Origin: Candidatus Aminicenantota bacterium
Lineage (GTDB): Bacteria; Acidobacteriota; Aminicenantia; UBA2199
Length of the DNA: 12,003 nucleotides
NCBI GenBank assembly: GCA_024644125.1
Contig: JAHELQ010000117.1
Coordinates: 1 to 12,003 of the forward strand
Direction of reading: 5' to 3'
This document shows, in pieces, positions 1 through 6,475 of this stretch. Position numbers and translations under genes: made by a program. The stretch's first letter is position 1, and each line of letters starts with the position of its first letter. Below the pieces are notes generated by a model, which was not told the DNA's origin, made no database searches, and saw nothing but the letters and a program-made list of their open reading frames with translations.

Positions 1-807
1 GAATTTCTCCGAAGTTTGCCTGATGGTTCGGTGCAACTTATCTTCGCGGATCCCCCGTATAATATCAAAAAAGCGGAGTGGGATACCTTCGAGTCCCAAA
101 AAAAATACATCGAGTGGAGTATGGCCTGGATCGCGGAGGCCCATCGGGTTCTGGACGTCCGCGGTTCGATGTATGTGTGCGGATTCTCGGAGATCCTCGC
201 GGATATCAAGTGGGCCACCGGCGGATTGTTCAAGGGCTGCAAATGGCTGGTCTGGCATTACCGGAACAAGGCCAATTTGGGAAATGATTGGGGCCGGTCC
301 CACGAGAGCTTGCTTCATTTCCGCAAATCCCGCGACTATATCTTTAACATCGACGAAGCCCGCATCCCCTATAACCGGCATACTCTCAAATACCCGAGAC
401 GCCCGCAGGCTGAATCGTCCCAATACGCCAACGGCAATAAAAAGAATTATATCTGGATGCCTCACCCCAACGGCGCCAAACCAAAAGATGTTCTGGATAT
501 TCCGACCCTATCCAACGGTTCCTGGGAAAAAACCACCCATCCGACGCAAAAGCCGGTGGAATTGGTAAGGAAGGCGGTGCTATCCTCTTCCGTTCCCGGA
601 GGTGTGATTGCAGATCCCTTCGGAGGTTCCGGAACGACATACGCTGTCGCCGAAGCGTTCGGACGGAAATGGCTGGGTTCCGAGATCAGAGTGGAATATT
701 GCAATATAACCAAAGAAAGACTATCCGATCCCATTCATCTCGAACGGATCCGCAGCGGCAAGGACGAAGAGGAAGCTCTCAAACGGCGCGAAAAAATCAG
801 AGGGTGA
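1..807 (+). CDS. Beta-class DNA methyltransferase, 5' end outside window
   Basis: This is a site-specific DNA methyltransferase that transfers a methyl group from S-adenosylmethionine to an adenine N6 or cytosine N4. Near the left edge is the catalytic motif IV, DPPYN (bases about 49-63). A motif X-like stretch follows (HPTQKPVEL, about 538-564), and then the AdoMet-binding motif I, DPFGGSGTT (about 613-639). The order IV before I defines the beta class, and DPPYN favours N6-adenine. The frame is open to base 1 (EFLRSL before the TTG at 16), so the N-terminus lies outside the window; little seems to be missing, since such enzymes have about 280-320 residues. The C-terminus is charged and ends naturally at TGA. 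Target sequence and partner are unknown. A candidate nuclease gene lies 1.3 kb away on the other strand, so this may be half of a type II restriction-modification system; an orphan methylase is the alternative. Confidence 0.9.
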   Translation, partial: EFLRSLPDGSVQLIFADPPYNIKKAEWDTFESQKKYIEWSMAWIAEAHRVLDVRGSMYVCGFSEILADIKWATGGLFKGCKWLVWHYRNKANLGNDWGRSHESLLHFRKSRDYIFNIDEARIPYNRHTLKYPRRPQAESSQYANGNKKNYIWMPHPNGAKPKDVLDIPTLSNGSWEKTTHPTQKPVELVRKAVLSSSVPGGVIADPFGGSGTTYAVAEAFGRKWLGSEIRVEYCNITKERLSDPIHLERIRSGKDEEEALKRREKIRG

Positions 808-912
808 CCTTCGGTAGCCGGCATTCCCTATCATTTCAGCGACACTTATAAACCAAAACTGGATAAAATTAAACCTTAATTTACACAAAAATTAATTATT
901 TGAATGTGATAG

Positions 913-941
913 TTGAAATTATTAATAATTTGCACTATAAT
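913..941 (+). promoter_or_regulatory. Sigma70-type promoter of the DUF2089 operon
   Basis: A -35 box TTGAAA at 913-918 and a perfect -10 box TATAAT at 936-941 are separated by 17 bp, the optimal spacing. Transcription would start near 948, leaving a leader of about 20 nt that holds GAGG (960-963) five bases before the ATG at 969. The region is strongly AT-rich. Confidence 0.75.
916..931. promoter_or_regulatory. 16-bp perfect palindrome in promoter spacer, candidate operator
   Basis: AAATTATTAATAATTT is its own reverse complement and occupies the end of the -35 box and most of the spacer of the promoter above. A dimeric repressor bound here would block RNA polymerase. The first gene of the operon encodes an HTH-like protein, so autoregulation is a reasonable inference. 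AT-rich palindromes also arise by chance, so the role is unproven. Confidence 0.4.
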
Positions 942-968
942 ATTGAAGAAAATTAAGTTGAGGTTTAC

Positions 969-1337
969 ATGGTACATGATTGGCAAGAATTAACGAAATT
1001 GACCGCAGGGTCCCCGATCGTCATTGAGCGGGTGCGCATGACAAAAAAAGGCATCGCCCTCGAAGGGGAGTTCGAGCTCCCGCCGCTGAGTCGCCTCAGC
1101 ATGGAAGACCAGGTGTTTGTGACCGCGTTTGTCCGTTGCCACGGCTCCATCAAGGAGATGGAACAATTGTTCGGCATCAGCTATCCGACGGTGAAGAACC
1201 GGCTGAACCGGATCGCGGAGCAATTGGAATTCGTGGATGTCAATCCTCCAGCGAGGCGAAGCGATGTCATCGATCAATTGGAGCGCGGGGAGTTGTCGGT
1301 AGACCAGGCGGTGGAAAAATTGAGAGGTTCAAAATGA
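969..1337 (+). CDS. DUF2089-family HTH-like protein lacking the zinc ribbon
   Basis: This 122-residue protein matches the core of the DUF2089 family: LEGEFELPPLSRLS (31-44), then a helix-turn-helix-like segment from about 56 to 86 containing CHGSIKEMEQLFGISYPTV. From memory, typical members begin with a Cys4 zinc ribbon before this core; here the N-terminus (MVHDWQELTK...) has no Cys pairs, so the ribbon is lost or replaced. The C-terminus (about 98-119, DVIDQLERGELSVDQAVEKL) is a SHOCT-like two-helix element resembling the start of the third gene of the same operon. GAGG lies five bases upstream of the ATG. It overlaps the next gene by 4 bp (ATGA), so the two are translationally coupled. It is a likely transcription factor for its own operon; DNA binding is inferred from the fold, not shown. 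Confidence 0.8.
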   Translation: MVHDWQELTKLTAGSPIVIERVRMTKKGIALEGEFELPPLSRLSMEDQVFVTAFVRCHGSIKEMEQLFGISYPTVKNRLNRIAEQLEFVDVNPPARRSDVIDQLERGELSVDQAVEKLRGSK

Positions 1338-1609
1338 TTCCTTTGTGGATGCGACTTAAAGTCATCGAGGAAAACAAGAAAAAAGTCTCATTGTGGTTGC
1401 CTTTGTTTTTGGTCTGGCTATTGTTGCTGCCGCTGGTGATCTTGTTGATCCCGTTTTTATTGTTGGCGGCGTTGATTACCTGGCAAAAAGGGTACGGGAA
1501 GATGATTTTGATGGCGTTGCCGATGTTATGGTCGGTTCTCGCTGGATTGTCCGGCATGCGTGTGGAAGTCGAGAAAAAAGGCAGTATTGTCTTTATGCAA
1601 TTTATTTAG
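1334..1609 (+). CDS. Small two-helix membrane protein of the DUF2089 operon
   Basis: This 91-residue protein starts at the ATG overlapping the stop codon of the DUF2089 gene (ATGA, 1334-1337). It begins with a basic amphipathic stretch (RLKVIEENKKK), then a very hydrophobic segment at about 19-50 and a second at about 56-74, followed by a short charged tail. It is therefore an inner-membrane protein with probably two spans, or one long hairpin. No catalytic motif is visible. Small membrane proteins often sit between DUF2089 and SHOCT-like genes, as in envelope-stress operons of the YvlB/LiaX kind; by analogy this one could sense or buffer envelope state. That role is inference from context. 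The overlap and the absence of an internal promoter support co-transcription with both neighbours. Confidence 0.75.
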   Translation: MIPLWMRLKVIEENKKKVSLWLPLFLVWLLLLPLVILLIPFLLLAALITWQKGYGKMILMALPMLWSVLAGLSGMRVEVEKKGSIVFMQFI

Positions 1610-1624
1610 ATTGAGGAGAAGATC

Positions 1625-2050
1625 ATGAGCGAAGAAAAACGTAAAATATTGGAAATGTTATCCGAGAAAAAAATAACCGTGGATGAAGCCGAGCGGTTGC
1701 TCAGCGCGTTGTCCGGCGGAGAGGGGAGTGAAGCTGAAGAGGGCGTAGCCGAAGGTTCTCCTAAGTGGCCGACGTTTTTGCGGGTGCTGGTGGAACCCGG
1801 CGAGGAGAGTGAAAAGGGAGACCGCGTCAATATTCGCATTCCCATCAAACTGATTCGCGCCGGTCTCAAATGGGCTACATTCATTCCCAAACACGTGCGG
1901 GAAGACGTGAGTAAAACCCTCCATGAAAAAGGAATCGAGATGGATTTCGACAAACTGAATCCCGCGGATATCGAAGAGTTGCTGCTTCATCTGAACGACT
2001 TGACGGTTGATGTGGAAGGCAAAGATCGAGTCAAAGTGTTTTGTGAATAG
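1625..2050 (+). CDS. SHOCT-like domain protein (YvlB/LiaX-type N-terminus)
   Basis: This 141-residue protein starts with a SHOCT-like two-helix domain (residues 4-29, EEKRKILEMLSEKKITVDEA), the same kind of element found at the C-terminus of the DUF2089 protein two genes upstream. An acidic linker (about 32-46) leads to a conserved block at 68-88 (VNIRIPIKLIRAGLKWATFIP), with an amphipathic helix and a short acidic C-terminal domain after it. Related proteins in Firmicutes and other phyla are linked to cell-envelope stress responses; the biochemical role is not settled. A strong GAGGAG (1613-1618) lies six bases before the ATG, and only 15 bp separate it from the membrane-protein gene, so it is the last gene of the operon. 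A clear terminator follows. Confidence 0.75.
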   Translation: MSEEKRKILEMLSEKKITVDEAERLLSALSGGEGSEAEEGVAEGSPKWPTFLRVLVEPGEESEKGDRVNIRIPIKLIRAGLKWATFIPKHVREDVSKTLHEKGIEMDFDKLNPADIEELLLHLNDLTVDVEGKDRVKVFCE

Positions 2051-2068
2051 TTTTTCTAGATCGAACCG

Positions 2069-2112
2069 GGGAGCGCGATGCGTCATACGCGGCATGGCGC
2101 TCCCAATTTTTT
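2069..2112 (+). terminator. Intrinsic terminator of the DUF2089 operon
   Basis: GGGAGCGC (2069-2076) pairs perfectly with GCGCTCCC (2097-2104), a second small stem can form in the loop (GCGT/ACGC), and AATTTTTT follows directly. It ends the rightward operon and touches the 3' end of the convergent nuclease-like gene. Confidence 0.85.
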
Positions 2113-2998
2113 ATTCCAGGAATTTCCAGATGTCCCGAACGATGAATTTGGAGAAGGGGAAGATATAATCGCTGTACGGATTCTCTCGTGTCCTGGGAGG
2201 CATATCCACAAAATACATGCCGTCGGTTTTGGTCAAAAATTTTGTATATACCATAAAAAGCCCTGTGACAAATGTATAACTGATATTGTTTATCTCCTTC
2301 CGTTGGACGTCGTTCAGGAAGATACCGATTACCTTTACGTCGTGACCGACAAATTCCCGCATCAACAACTTGTCGATAAAAATTTTCCCCAGGCGGTCCT
2401 TTGATGAGGTTTTGAGCGAAACCACCATCTCTTTGGGATCCAGCGAATGGGAGTTCGACCGCACCTCGGGAAACGGGGAGAACACCAGGTCCGTTTCGCA
2501 CGAGTAGATATCGCCGTTGTCTTCCGAATAGGGAATCTTGAGCACGATCTTCTTGTTCGCCACGCCCAACGCGGCGATGATCAGCCGCACCAATTCTTCG
2601 AAGCGGTTGCCCACATGCTTGCGGGCGCTGTTGGGATTACTCAAGAGATCCAGGCCGATGCCGATGGCTTGTTGCATCGTGTACACAACGCGGTCTATAA
2701 TCACATGCGATTCGCCGCCAAGCAGGCGGTTGCCCGCCTTCAATTCCCCCAGCAATTCCAGAAACTGCTCGAATTGCCGGCGGAAGAGATGGCTCTCCCG
2801 GATAAAGAGCGTCTCCTTGACAGGCCGGGTGTACTTAGTGGTTCCGGCGATGGCTGAGGAGTGGATGATGTAATCGTCGCGCAACGGTTGGGTGGCGGTG
2901 ATGACGTTCTGCACATGGTTCAACACTCTCTCCGTCAGCCCGGCGAACTCGTTCAGCGATTCTTTCGGCGTTTGCAAGTCTTCTATCAGAGATTTCAT
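2111..2998 (-). CDS. Candidate PD-(D/E)XK restriction endonuclease
   Basis: This 295-residue protein is not one I can name. It has a helical N-terminal half (1-125) and then a stretch that reads like a PD-(D/E)XK nuclease core: a helix with acidic residues, GNRFEELV (130-137); a beta strand ending in ETD (168-170); then VVSLKTSSKDR (192-202), where S194-L195-K196 stands in for the usual (D/E)-x-K. The acidic residue could be supplied from elsewhere, for example E215, as in Cfr10I-type enzymes, where the motif is SVK and the Glu comes later. The beta strand VKVIGIFLND (221-230) fits the end of such a core. The start is chosen at 2998, with AAGGATCAAGG just before it. Its position near a methyltransferase and an ATPase/Toprim pair fits a restriction role. 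Confidence that it is a real gene is high; the nuclease call is moderate. Confidence 0.6.
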   Translation of the reverse strand: MKSLIEDLQTPKESLNEFAGLTERVLNHVQNVITATQPLRDDYIIHSSAIAGTTKYTRPVKETLFIRESHLFRRQFEQFLELLGELKAGNRLLGGESHVIIDRVVYTMQQAIGIGLDLLSNPNSARKHVGNRFEELVRLIIAALGVANKKIVLKIPYSEDNGDIYSCETDLVFSPFPEVRSNSHSLDPKEMVVSLKTSSKDRLGKIFIDKLLMREFVGHDVKVIGIFLNDVQRKEINNISYTFVTGLFMVYTKFLTKTDGMYFVDMPPRTRENPYSDYIFPFSKFIVRDIWKFLE

Positions 2999-3018
2999 CC
3001 TTGATCCTTATAAAAGTA

Positions 3019-3054
3019 AAGATAAGGTTTATCTTATCCCCCCCCAAAAGTCAA
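3019..3054 (-). promoter_or_regulatory. Promoter/operator region of the nuclease-like gene with G8 tract
   Basis: On the minus strand TTGACT (3054-3049) resembles a -35 box. It is followed by TTT and eight G (C8 on the plus strand, 3038-3045). A weak -10-like TAAACC falls 17 bp downstream. Overlapping that position is a perfect inverted repeat with 7-bp arms, AAGATAA-GGT-TTATCTT (3019-3035), about 20 bp before the ATG. The -10 match is poor, so the exact promoter is uncertain; the palindrome and the homopolymer are plain in the sequence. Confidence 0.4.
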
Positions 3055-3095
3055 CCCTGCCGTCAACGCATCGACGTACCTGTCCCCGCAAAGAG

Positions 3096-3124
3096 TTGTT
3101 TTTTGGGTATGAATAGTTTATTAT
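3096..3124 (+). promoter_or_regulatory. Promoter of the zinc-ribbon gene
   Basis: TTGTTT (3096-3101) and TATTAT (3119-3124) are 17 bp apart, and the start codon lies about 30 bp downstream of the -10 box. The boxes are reasonable but not perfect matches to a sigma70 promoter. Confidence 0.5.
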
Positions 3125-3154
3125 ATTGGCAGAATATATTCGCTGGAGGAAATG

Positions 3155-3334
3155 ATGATCGAACTCACCGAAAAAAACGATATCTACCCTGTCTGCCCCC
3201 AATGCAAGACGGAGATTCACAATCTCTGGTACCAGGAGCTCGAAGGGGTCTTCGGTAAACGCTACATCTACTTCTGCTCAAACTGCAAATCCTCGCTCGG
3301 CGTCTCCCACCGCAAAGGCTTCTGGATGGGCTAA
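3155..3334 (+). CDS. Small zinc-ribbon protein, 59 residues
   Basis: Two Cys pairs, C14-P-Q-C17 and C41-S-N-C44, frame a short beta-rich segment (WYQELEGVFGKRYIYF), the layout of a zinc ribbon (CxxC-x23-CxxC). Nothing else is attached, so it is a stand-alone metal-binding module that could bind nucleic acid or a protein partner; the family is not one I can name. Two adjacent ATGs exist (3152 and 3155). GGAGG at 3145-3149 is spaced better for 3155. It is divergent from the nuclease-like gene and about 105 bp upstream of the ATPase gene, in the same direction. Read-through into the ATPase is possible, as I see no terminator between them. Confidence 0.7.
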   Translation: MIELTEKNDIYPVCPQCKTEIHNLWYQELEGVFGKRYIYFCSNCKSSLGVSHRKGFWMG

Positions 3335-3438
3335 CCGACCGCCCGCTATAGAGTCTTCGGATTACGCCTTGAAAAGTTGCATTGTAAAATTATTTCTTAT
3401 ACAATTTCAATTTAGAAAAAAGCGGAGATAATGATATT

Positions 3439-4704
3439 ATGATCACGTTAATAGAGGCGAAGAATTTTCGTTGCTTGCGTTATGTACGCCAGCGATTGGA
3501 TCATTTTCATGTTCTGGTTGGGCCTAACGCCAGCGGGAAAACGACATTCCTGGATGTGATCTCTTTTTTGGGAAGCCTTGTGGGGAAAGGTCTCGAAGAC
3601 ACCATCATGGAGAGGTCAAATAATTTTGTCGATCTACTCTTCGGAAGATCCGGCTCCGATTTCGAACTCGCCATCGAATGCCGCATCCCTGAAGATCGAC
3701 GCGCGCTTCTAAAAGAGAACCGGTTCGATACTATTCGCTACGAAGTGGCCATCGGTCTCGACAAAGAATCGGGAGATGTTGTATTCAAAGCCGAGAAGGT
3801 GATTCTAAAAAATTCAAGCGGCGAACCGGAAGATGAGGTGCAGCGGGAATTGTTTCCCATGTTTAGAACACCCCCGTTGACAATCATCGCACCCAAAGTA
3901 GTTAAAAACGGTCGGACGGTGATAAATAAAAAAACCGGGGGGAACGACAATTTTTACTCCGAAGTCCATCCGGGAAAGGGAAAAGGCTGGGCCCCATCGT
4001 TTAAATTAGGGCCGAAAAAGTCTGCTCTCGGGAATTTGCCGGAAGATGAATCGAAGTTTCCTGTGTCAACCTGGTTCAAGCAATTTCTCATTGATGGCGT
4101 TCAGCAATTCGTCCTCAACAGCATGTTGATTCGCAAAGCGAGCCCTCCTATATCTACAAAAACCTTCCGTCCAGATGGATCCAACCTACCCTGGATGATC
4201 GAAAATATCAGAAAAAAATCCCCTGAATCCATCGCCGACTGGGTGTCGCACCTACGCACAGCTCTGCCGGACATCGAAGATATAAAAACAGTGGAACGTC
4301 CCGATGACCGCCACCGTTATCTTGTAATTTGTTACAAAGGCGGTCTCGAAGTACCATCGTGGATGGCCTCGGACGGAACACTTCGTCTTCTGGCTCTGAC
4401 GTTGCCGGCTTATATTCCCGATCTATCCGGCGTCTATCTCATCGAAGAGCCGGAGAACGGGATTCATCCCCGCGCCGCTGAGACGGTATTTCAGTCCCTT
4501 TCATCTGTCTATGACACCCAAATCCTATTAGCTACCCATTCACCGGTGATTCTCAGTATGGTCGATCCAGCCCAGGTCTTGTGTTTTGCCAAAACCGAAG
4601 ACGGCGCTACAGATATTGTTCTGGGTAAAGATCATCCCAACCTTCAAAATTGGAAAGGTGAAACCAACCTCGGAGTCCTCTTCGCCGCAGGAGTGTTGGG
4701 ATGA
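3439..4704 (+). CDS. OLD/RecF-like AAA ATPase (AAA_21/COG4637 type)
   Basis: This 421-residue SMC/ABC-class ATPase begins with the typical strand ITLIEAKNFRCLR and carries Walker A GPNASGKTT (28-36). A signature-like SDGTLRLLAL lies at 311-320, Walker B VYLIEEPENGIHP at 332-344, and the switch/H-loop LATHSP at 364-369 with H367. Between Walker A and the signature is an insert of about 275 residues with a basic segment (about 153-195) that replaces the long coiled coils of true SMC proteins. There is no Toprim domain in the chain, unlike classical OLD nucleases; a Toprim-like protein is encoded by the next gene, which overlaps by 4 bp. The ATG at 3439 is preceded by GGAGA at a rather long spacing (about 10 nt). 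Such ATPases act as sensors or clamps in anti-phage systems; that role is inferred from the pair and its neighbours. Confidence 0.85.
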   Translation: MITLIEAKNFRCLRYVRQRLDHFHVLVGPNASGKTTFLDVISFLGSLVGKGLEDTIMERSNNFVDLLFGRSGSDFELAIECRIPEDRRALLKENRFDTIRYEVAIGLDKESGDVVFKAEKVILKNSSGEPEDEVQRELFPMFRTPPLTIIAPKVVKNGRTVINKKTGGNDNFYSEVHPGKGKGWAPSFKLGPKKSALGNLPEDESKFPVSTWFKQFLIDGVQQFVLNSMLIRKASPPISTKTFRPDGSNLPWMIENIRKKSPESIADWVSHLRTALPDIEDIKTVERPDDRHRYLVICYKGGLEVPSWMASDGTLRLLALTLPAYIPDLSGVYLIEEPENGIHPRAAETVFQSLSSVYDTQILLATHSPVILSMVDPAQVLCFAKTEDGATDIVLGKDHPNLQNWKGETNLGVLFAAGVLG

Positions 4705-5327
4705 CCGATCTGGGAAAAAAGGATCTTATCCTTTTGGTCGCCGACAAAGATATGGAGTTTGCCTTAAAAGGAGTATTCTCTCAGATCCACTCCCTTTGTA
4801 TCCATCCCATACAGTATGATTCTTATATTCACCCGGAACATGATCCAGGTTGTTGGCTGAGAGGGCATGAATTCTTGCGTCCCTTCGCCCGTAAATACGA
4901 ACACGCCCTGGTGGTTTTGGACCGCGATGGATGTGGCCGGGATACCAGCGAAAGAGAAATCCTAGAGCGAGAACTCGAAGACAGGCTTTCGGTTTCAGGT
5001 TGGGGCGATGATGCCTCGGCAATCGTCATTCAGCCGGAGTTGGAGATTTGGGTTTGGAGTGATTCTCCTGAGGTTGAACAAGCTCTTGGTTGGAAAGGAA
5101 AGAATCCGGGCCTTCGAAGTTGGCTGGAGAAGAAAGAGCTTTGGACAGATAAAAGCAAGAAACCGTCGGATCCTAAAAAAGCGGTGGAATTGGCGTTAAG
5201 GGAAGTTAGGAAGCCCCGTTCGTCTTCCATCTATCAAAACCTCGCCGAAAAAGTTTCGTTCAAACGGTGTGAAGATCCGGCGTTCGAAAAACTCTGCAAA
5301 AAACTCACCGAATGGTTCCCGGCCTAG
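4701..5327 (+). CDS. Toprim-like (DUF4276-like) partner of the AAA ATPase
   Basis: This 208-residue protein has the order of motifs seen in small Toprim-fold proteins of the DUF4276 type. There is an N-terminal strand and acidic turn, LILLVADKDMEFAL (9-22), in place of the usual VEGxxE. A strand ending in D-x-D follows, ALVVLDRDGCG (69-79, D74 and D76). A strand with two acidic residues then leads into aromatic residues, IQPELEIWVW (110-119, E113 and E115). D-x-D plus upstream and downstream acidic residues is the metal site of Toprim nucleases. The C-terminal third is charged and helical. Its ATG overlaps the ATPase stop (ATGA), so the two are produced together. As an effector nuclease it would correspond to the Toprim half of split OLD or PARIS-like systems. 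The Toprim assignment rests on motifs only; exact family membership needs a profile search. Confidence 0.65.
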   Translation: MTDLGKKDLILLVADKDMEFALKGVFSQIHSLCIHPIQYDSYIHPEHDPGCWLRGHEFLRPFARKYEHALVVLDRDGCGRDTSEREILERELEDRLSVSGWGDDASAIVIQPELEIWVWSDSPEVEQALGWKGKNPGLRSWLEKKELWTDKSKKPSDPKKAVELALREVRKPRSSSIYQNLAEKVSFKRCEDPAFEKLCKKLTEWFPA

Positions 5328-5381
5328 ATTAATTGGGCGATTCATGATTTTTGACTTTTGATAGGAGAGGTGTGTTTTTTG

Positions 5382-5418
5382 ACAGAATTGTTACGTTTGG
5401 GTGGCAATTCTGTTTTTT
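5382..5418 (+). terminator. Probable terminator of the ATPase/Toprim pair
   Basis: ACAGAATTG (5382-5390) pairs perfectly with CAATTCTGT (5405-5413) across a 14-nt loop, and a run of T (5413-5418) follows. The stem is AT-rich for a terminator, but position and T-run fit. It lies 55 bp after the stop codon of the Toprim-like gene. Confidence 0.6.
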
Positions 5419-5466
5419 GGGGAGAGTATAATGAGGGGGAACTCTGGAATTGGGAGGTATGAGGAT

Positions 5467-6215
5467 ATGATGAAGAAGATAATCTGGATCATCATTTTGT
5501 TCCTGCTCTATGTGACTGTGCTGGGGGAGGATGGGGGATTGCTGAAAGAGCTTGTCAATCCGTCGCGTTTGTATGTTGACGGGGGACAGGTGTTTGTGGT
5601 GGACTTTCCCAGGGTGTATATCTATTCGCTGGAAGATCTGTCTCTGGAAGCGTCGTTCGGTAAGGAGGGGGAAGGTCCCGGTGAGATGCGGGGATTCGCG
5701 CGGTTGATGTTTGATGACGGGGATATCATCGTTGAGCATCATATGCGGTTTTCCTATTTTTCCCGGGACGGGAAGTTTCTCAAAGAGCGGAAAATTCCGG
5801 TGAGCTTTAACCGGGGGGTACAGAAGATGGGAGACAAATGGGTGGTGTCCCACACGGACCAGCGGAAGGACAAACCGGACCTGACGGATTTGACCGTCAA
5901 TATTTACAATGACACGTTTGAGCGGGAGCGGGAGATTTACCGGTTGCCCTATTATTTTCAGTTGAACAAACCGATCAACGCGATTTATTTGCCGGAGGCG
6001 GACCGGCGCAGCGGGATACGATTTTTTGTACATGACGATGAGATCTTCGTCGAGGGAGAGCAGGGGGAGGCAGGGAGCTGAAAGTGCCTGTCCCCATTGC
6101 GGCCGAGACTCTCTTCTCCTTTTATCCGTTCGCCATCTACGAAGGCTGCATCTATCAATTACTAAAGATCGCCGACGTGGAGTGGAAGATGCGGATAATG
6201 CCGATAGGGGAGTGA
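5467..6215 (+). pseudogene. Eroded six-bladed beta-propeller gene (internal deletion and frameshift)
   Basis: The first part encodes a probable secreted or membrane-anchored protein. After MMKK comes a strongly hydrophobic stretch (residues 5-19), then LLKELVNPSRLYVDGGQVFVVD (25-46) and SFGKEGEGPGEM (63-74), the hallmark of the 6-bladed beta-propeller (NHL/TolB-like) family. The frame stops at 6079-6081, after about 204 residues, just after GEQGEAGS. In another frame, from about 6069 to the TGA at 6213-6215, the usual C-terminal end is readable (RELKVPVP... then FSFYPFAIYEG and VEWKMRI). Family members are usually near 350-400 residues, so the middle blades appear to be missing at the join as well as the frame being shifted. 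GGGAGG and GAGG precede the ATG pair at 5467/5470; an upstream ATG at 5431 would spoil the signal peptide. Copies of its 3' end recur at 6691-6798 and 7099-7218. Confidence 0.7.
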
Positions 6216-6231
6216 AAAAATAAATTTTAGG

Positions 6232-6260
6232 TTGAAAATATTTTTTTCAATTGATAGAAT
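6232..6260 (+). promoter_or_regulatory. Promoter of peptide genes 1 and 2
   Basis: TTGAAA (6232-6237), 17 bp, then TAGAAT (6255-6260), with TG one base upstream of the -10 box (extended -10). The -10 region CAATTGATAGAATGTGAAA is repeated exactly before peptide gene 4, which supports a functional role. Confidence 0.75.
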
Positions 6261-6283
6261 GTGAAACAATACAGGAGGTAAGT

Positions 6284-6442
6284 ATGCTGAAGAAACTTAC
6301 AGAAACAAAAAAGAAAATGAAAAAGAAAGATTTTATCGAAAGAAAAGCGGCTGTCCATATTTGCGATGGCAATTGTATGTTCGCGTGCCTTGTCAAAGAT
6401 GTACTGAAGCTTTCTCTCATGAGCGCACTTAATGCTGATTGA
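6284..6442 (+). CDS. Small Cys-motif peptide 1 (type A), possible RiPP precursor
   Basis: This 52-residue peptide is the first of five paralogues. Its N-terminal half is very basic (MLKKLTETKKKMKKKDFIER) and has two residues more than the others. The motif A-V-H-I-C27-DGN-C31-MFA-C35 follows, then a hydrophobic tail (LVKDVLKLSLMSALNAD). A perfect Shine-Dalgarno, AGGAGGT (6273-6279), precedes the ATG, and a consensus-like promoter lies upstream. There is no signal peptide or membrane helix. The conserved basic half resembles a leader and the Cys-bearing variable half a core, as in ribosomally made modified peptides; a secreted signal, a metal-binding peptide or a small toxin is equally possible. 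It is nearest to peptide 4 (shared xDVLKxSLM). I do not recognise a named family. Confidence 0.7.
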   Translation: MLKKLTETKKKMKKKDFIERKAAVHICDGNCMFACLVKDVLKLSLMSALNAD

Positions 6443-6475
6443 GTTTTCACTTAATTTGAATTCAGGAGGTGAACC

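Noticed and set aside
808..912. A small gene or terminator between the methyltransferase and the DUF2089 promoter
   Set aside because: I found no convincing hairpin with a T-run and no frame with a ribosome binding site; the stretch is simply AT-rich spacer.
1136..1333. Upstream extension of the small membrane protein frame to 1136
   Set aside because: It would overlap most of the DUF2089 gene in another frame. The ATG at 1334, coupled by a 4-bp overlap, gives a clean membrane protein.
3369..3403. A promoter for the ATPase gene (TTGAAA/TATTTC or TTGCAT/TATACA)
   Set aside because: Several overlapping AT-rich combinations are possible, none with both good boxes and 17-bp spacing, so I did not list one as a feature.
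5401..5466. Earlier starts (5401, 5431) for the propeller gene
   Set aside because: They would put more than ten polar residues before the hydrophobic segment. 5467/5470 has GAGG in good position and gives a normal signal peptide.
5329..6033. A 234-codon open frame on the minus strand opposite the propeller gene
   Set aside because: The plus strand carries a recognisable signal peptide and propeller motif. The antisense product has no motif and no ribosome binding site.
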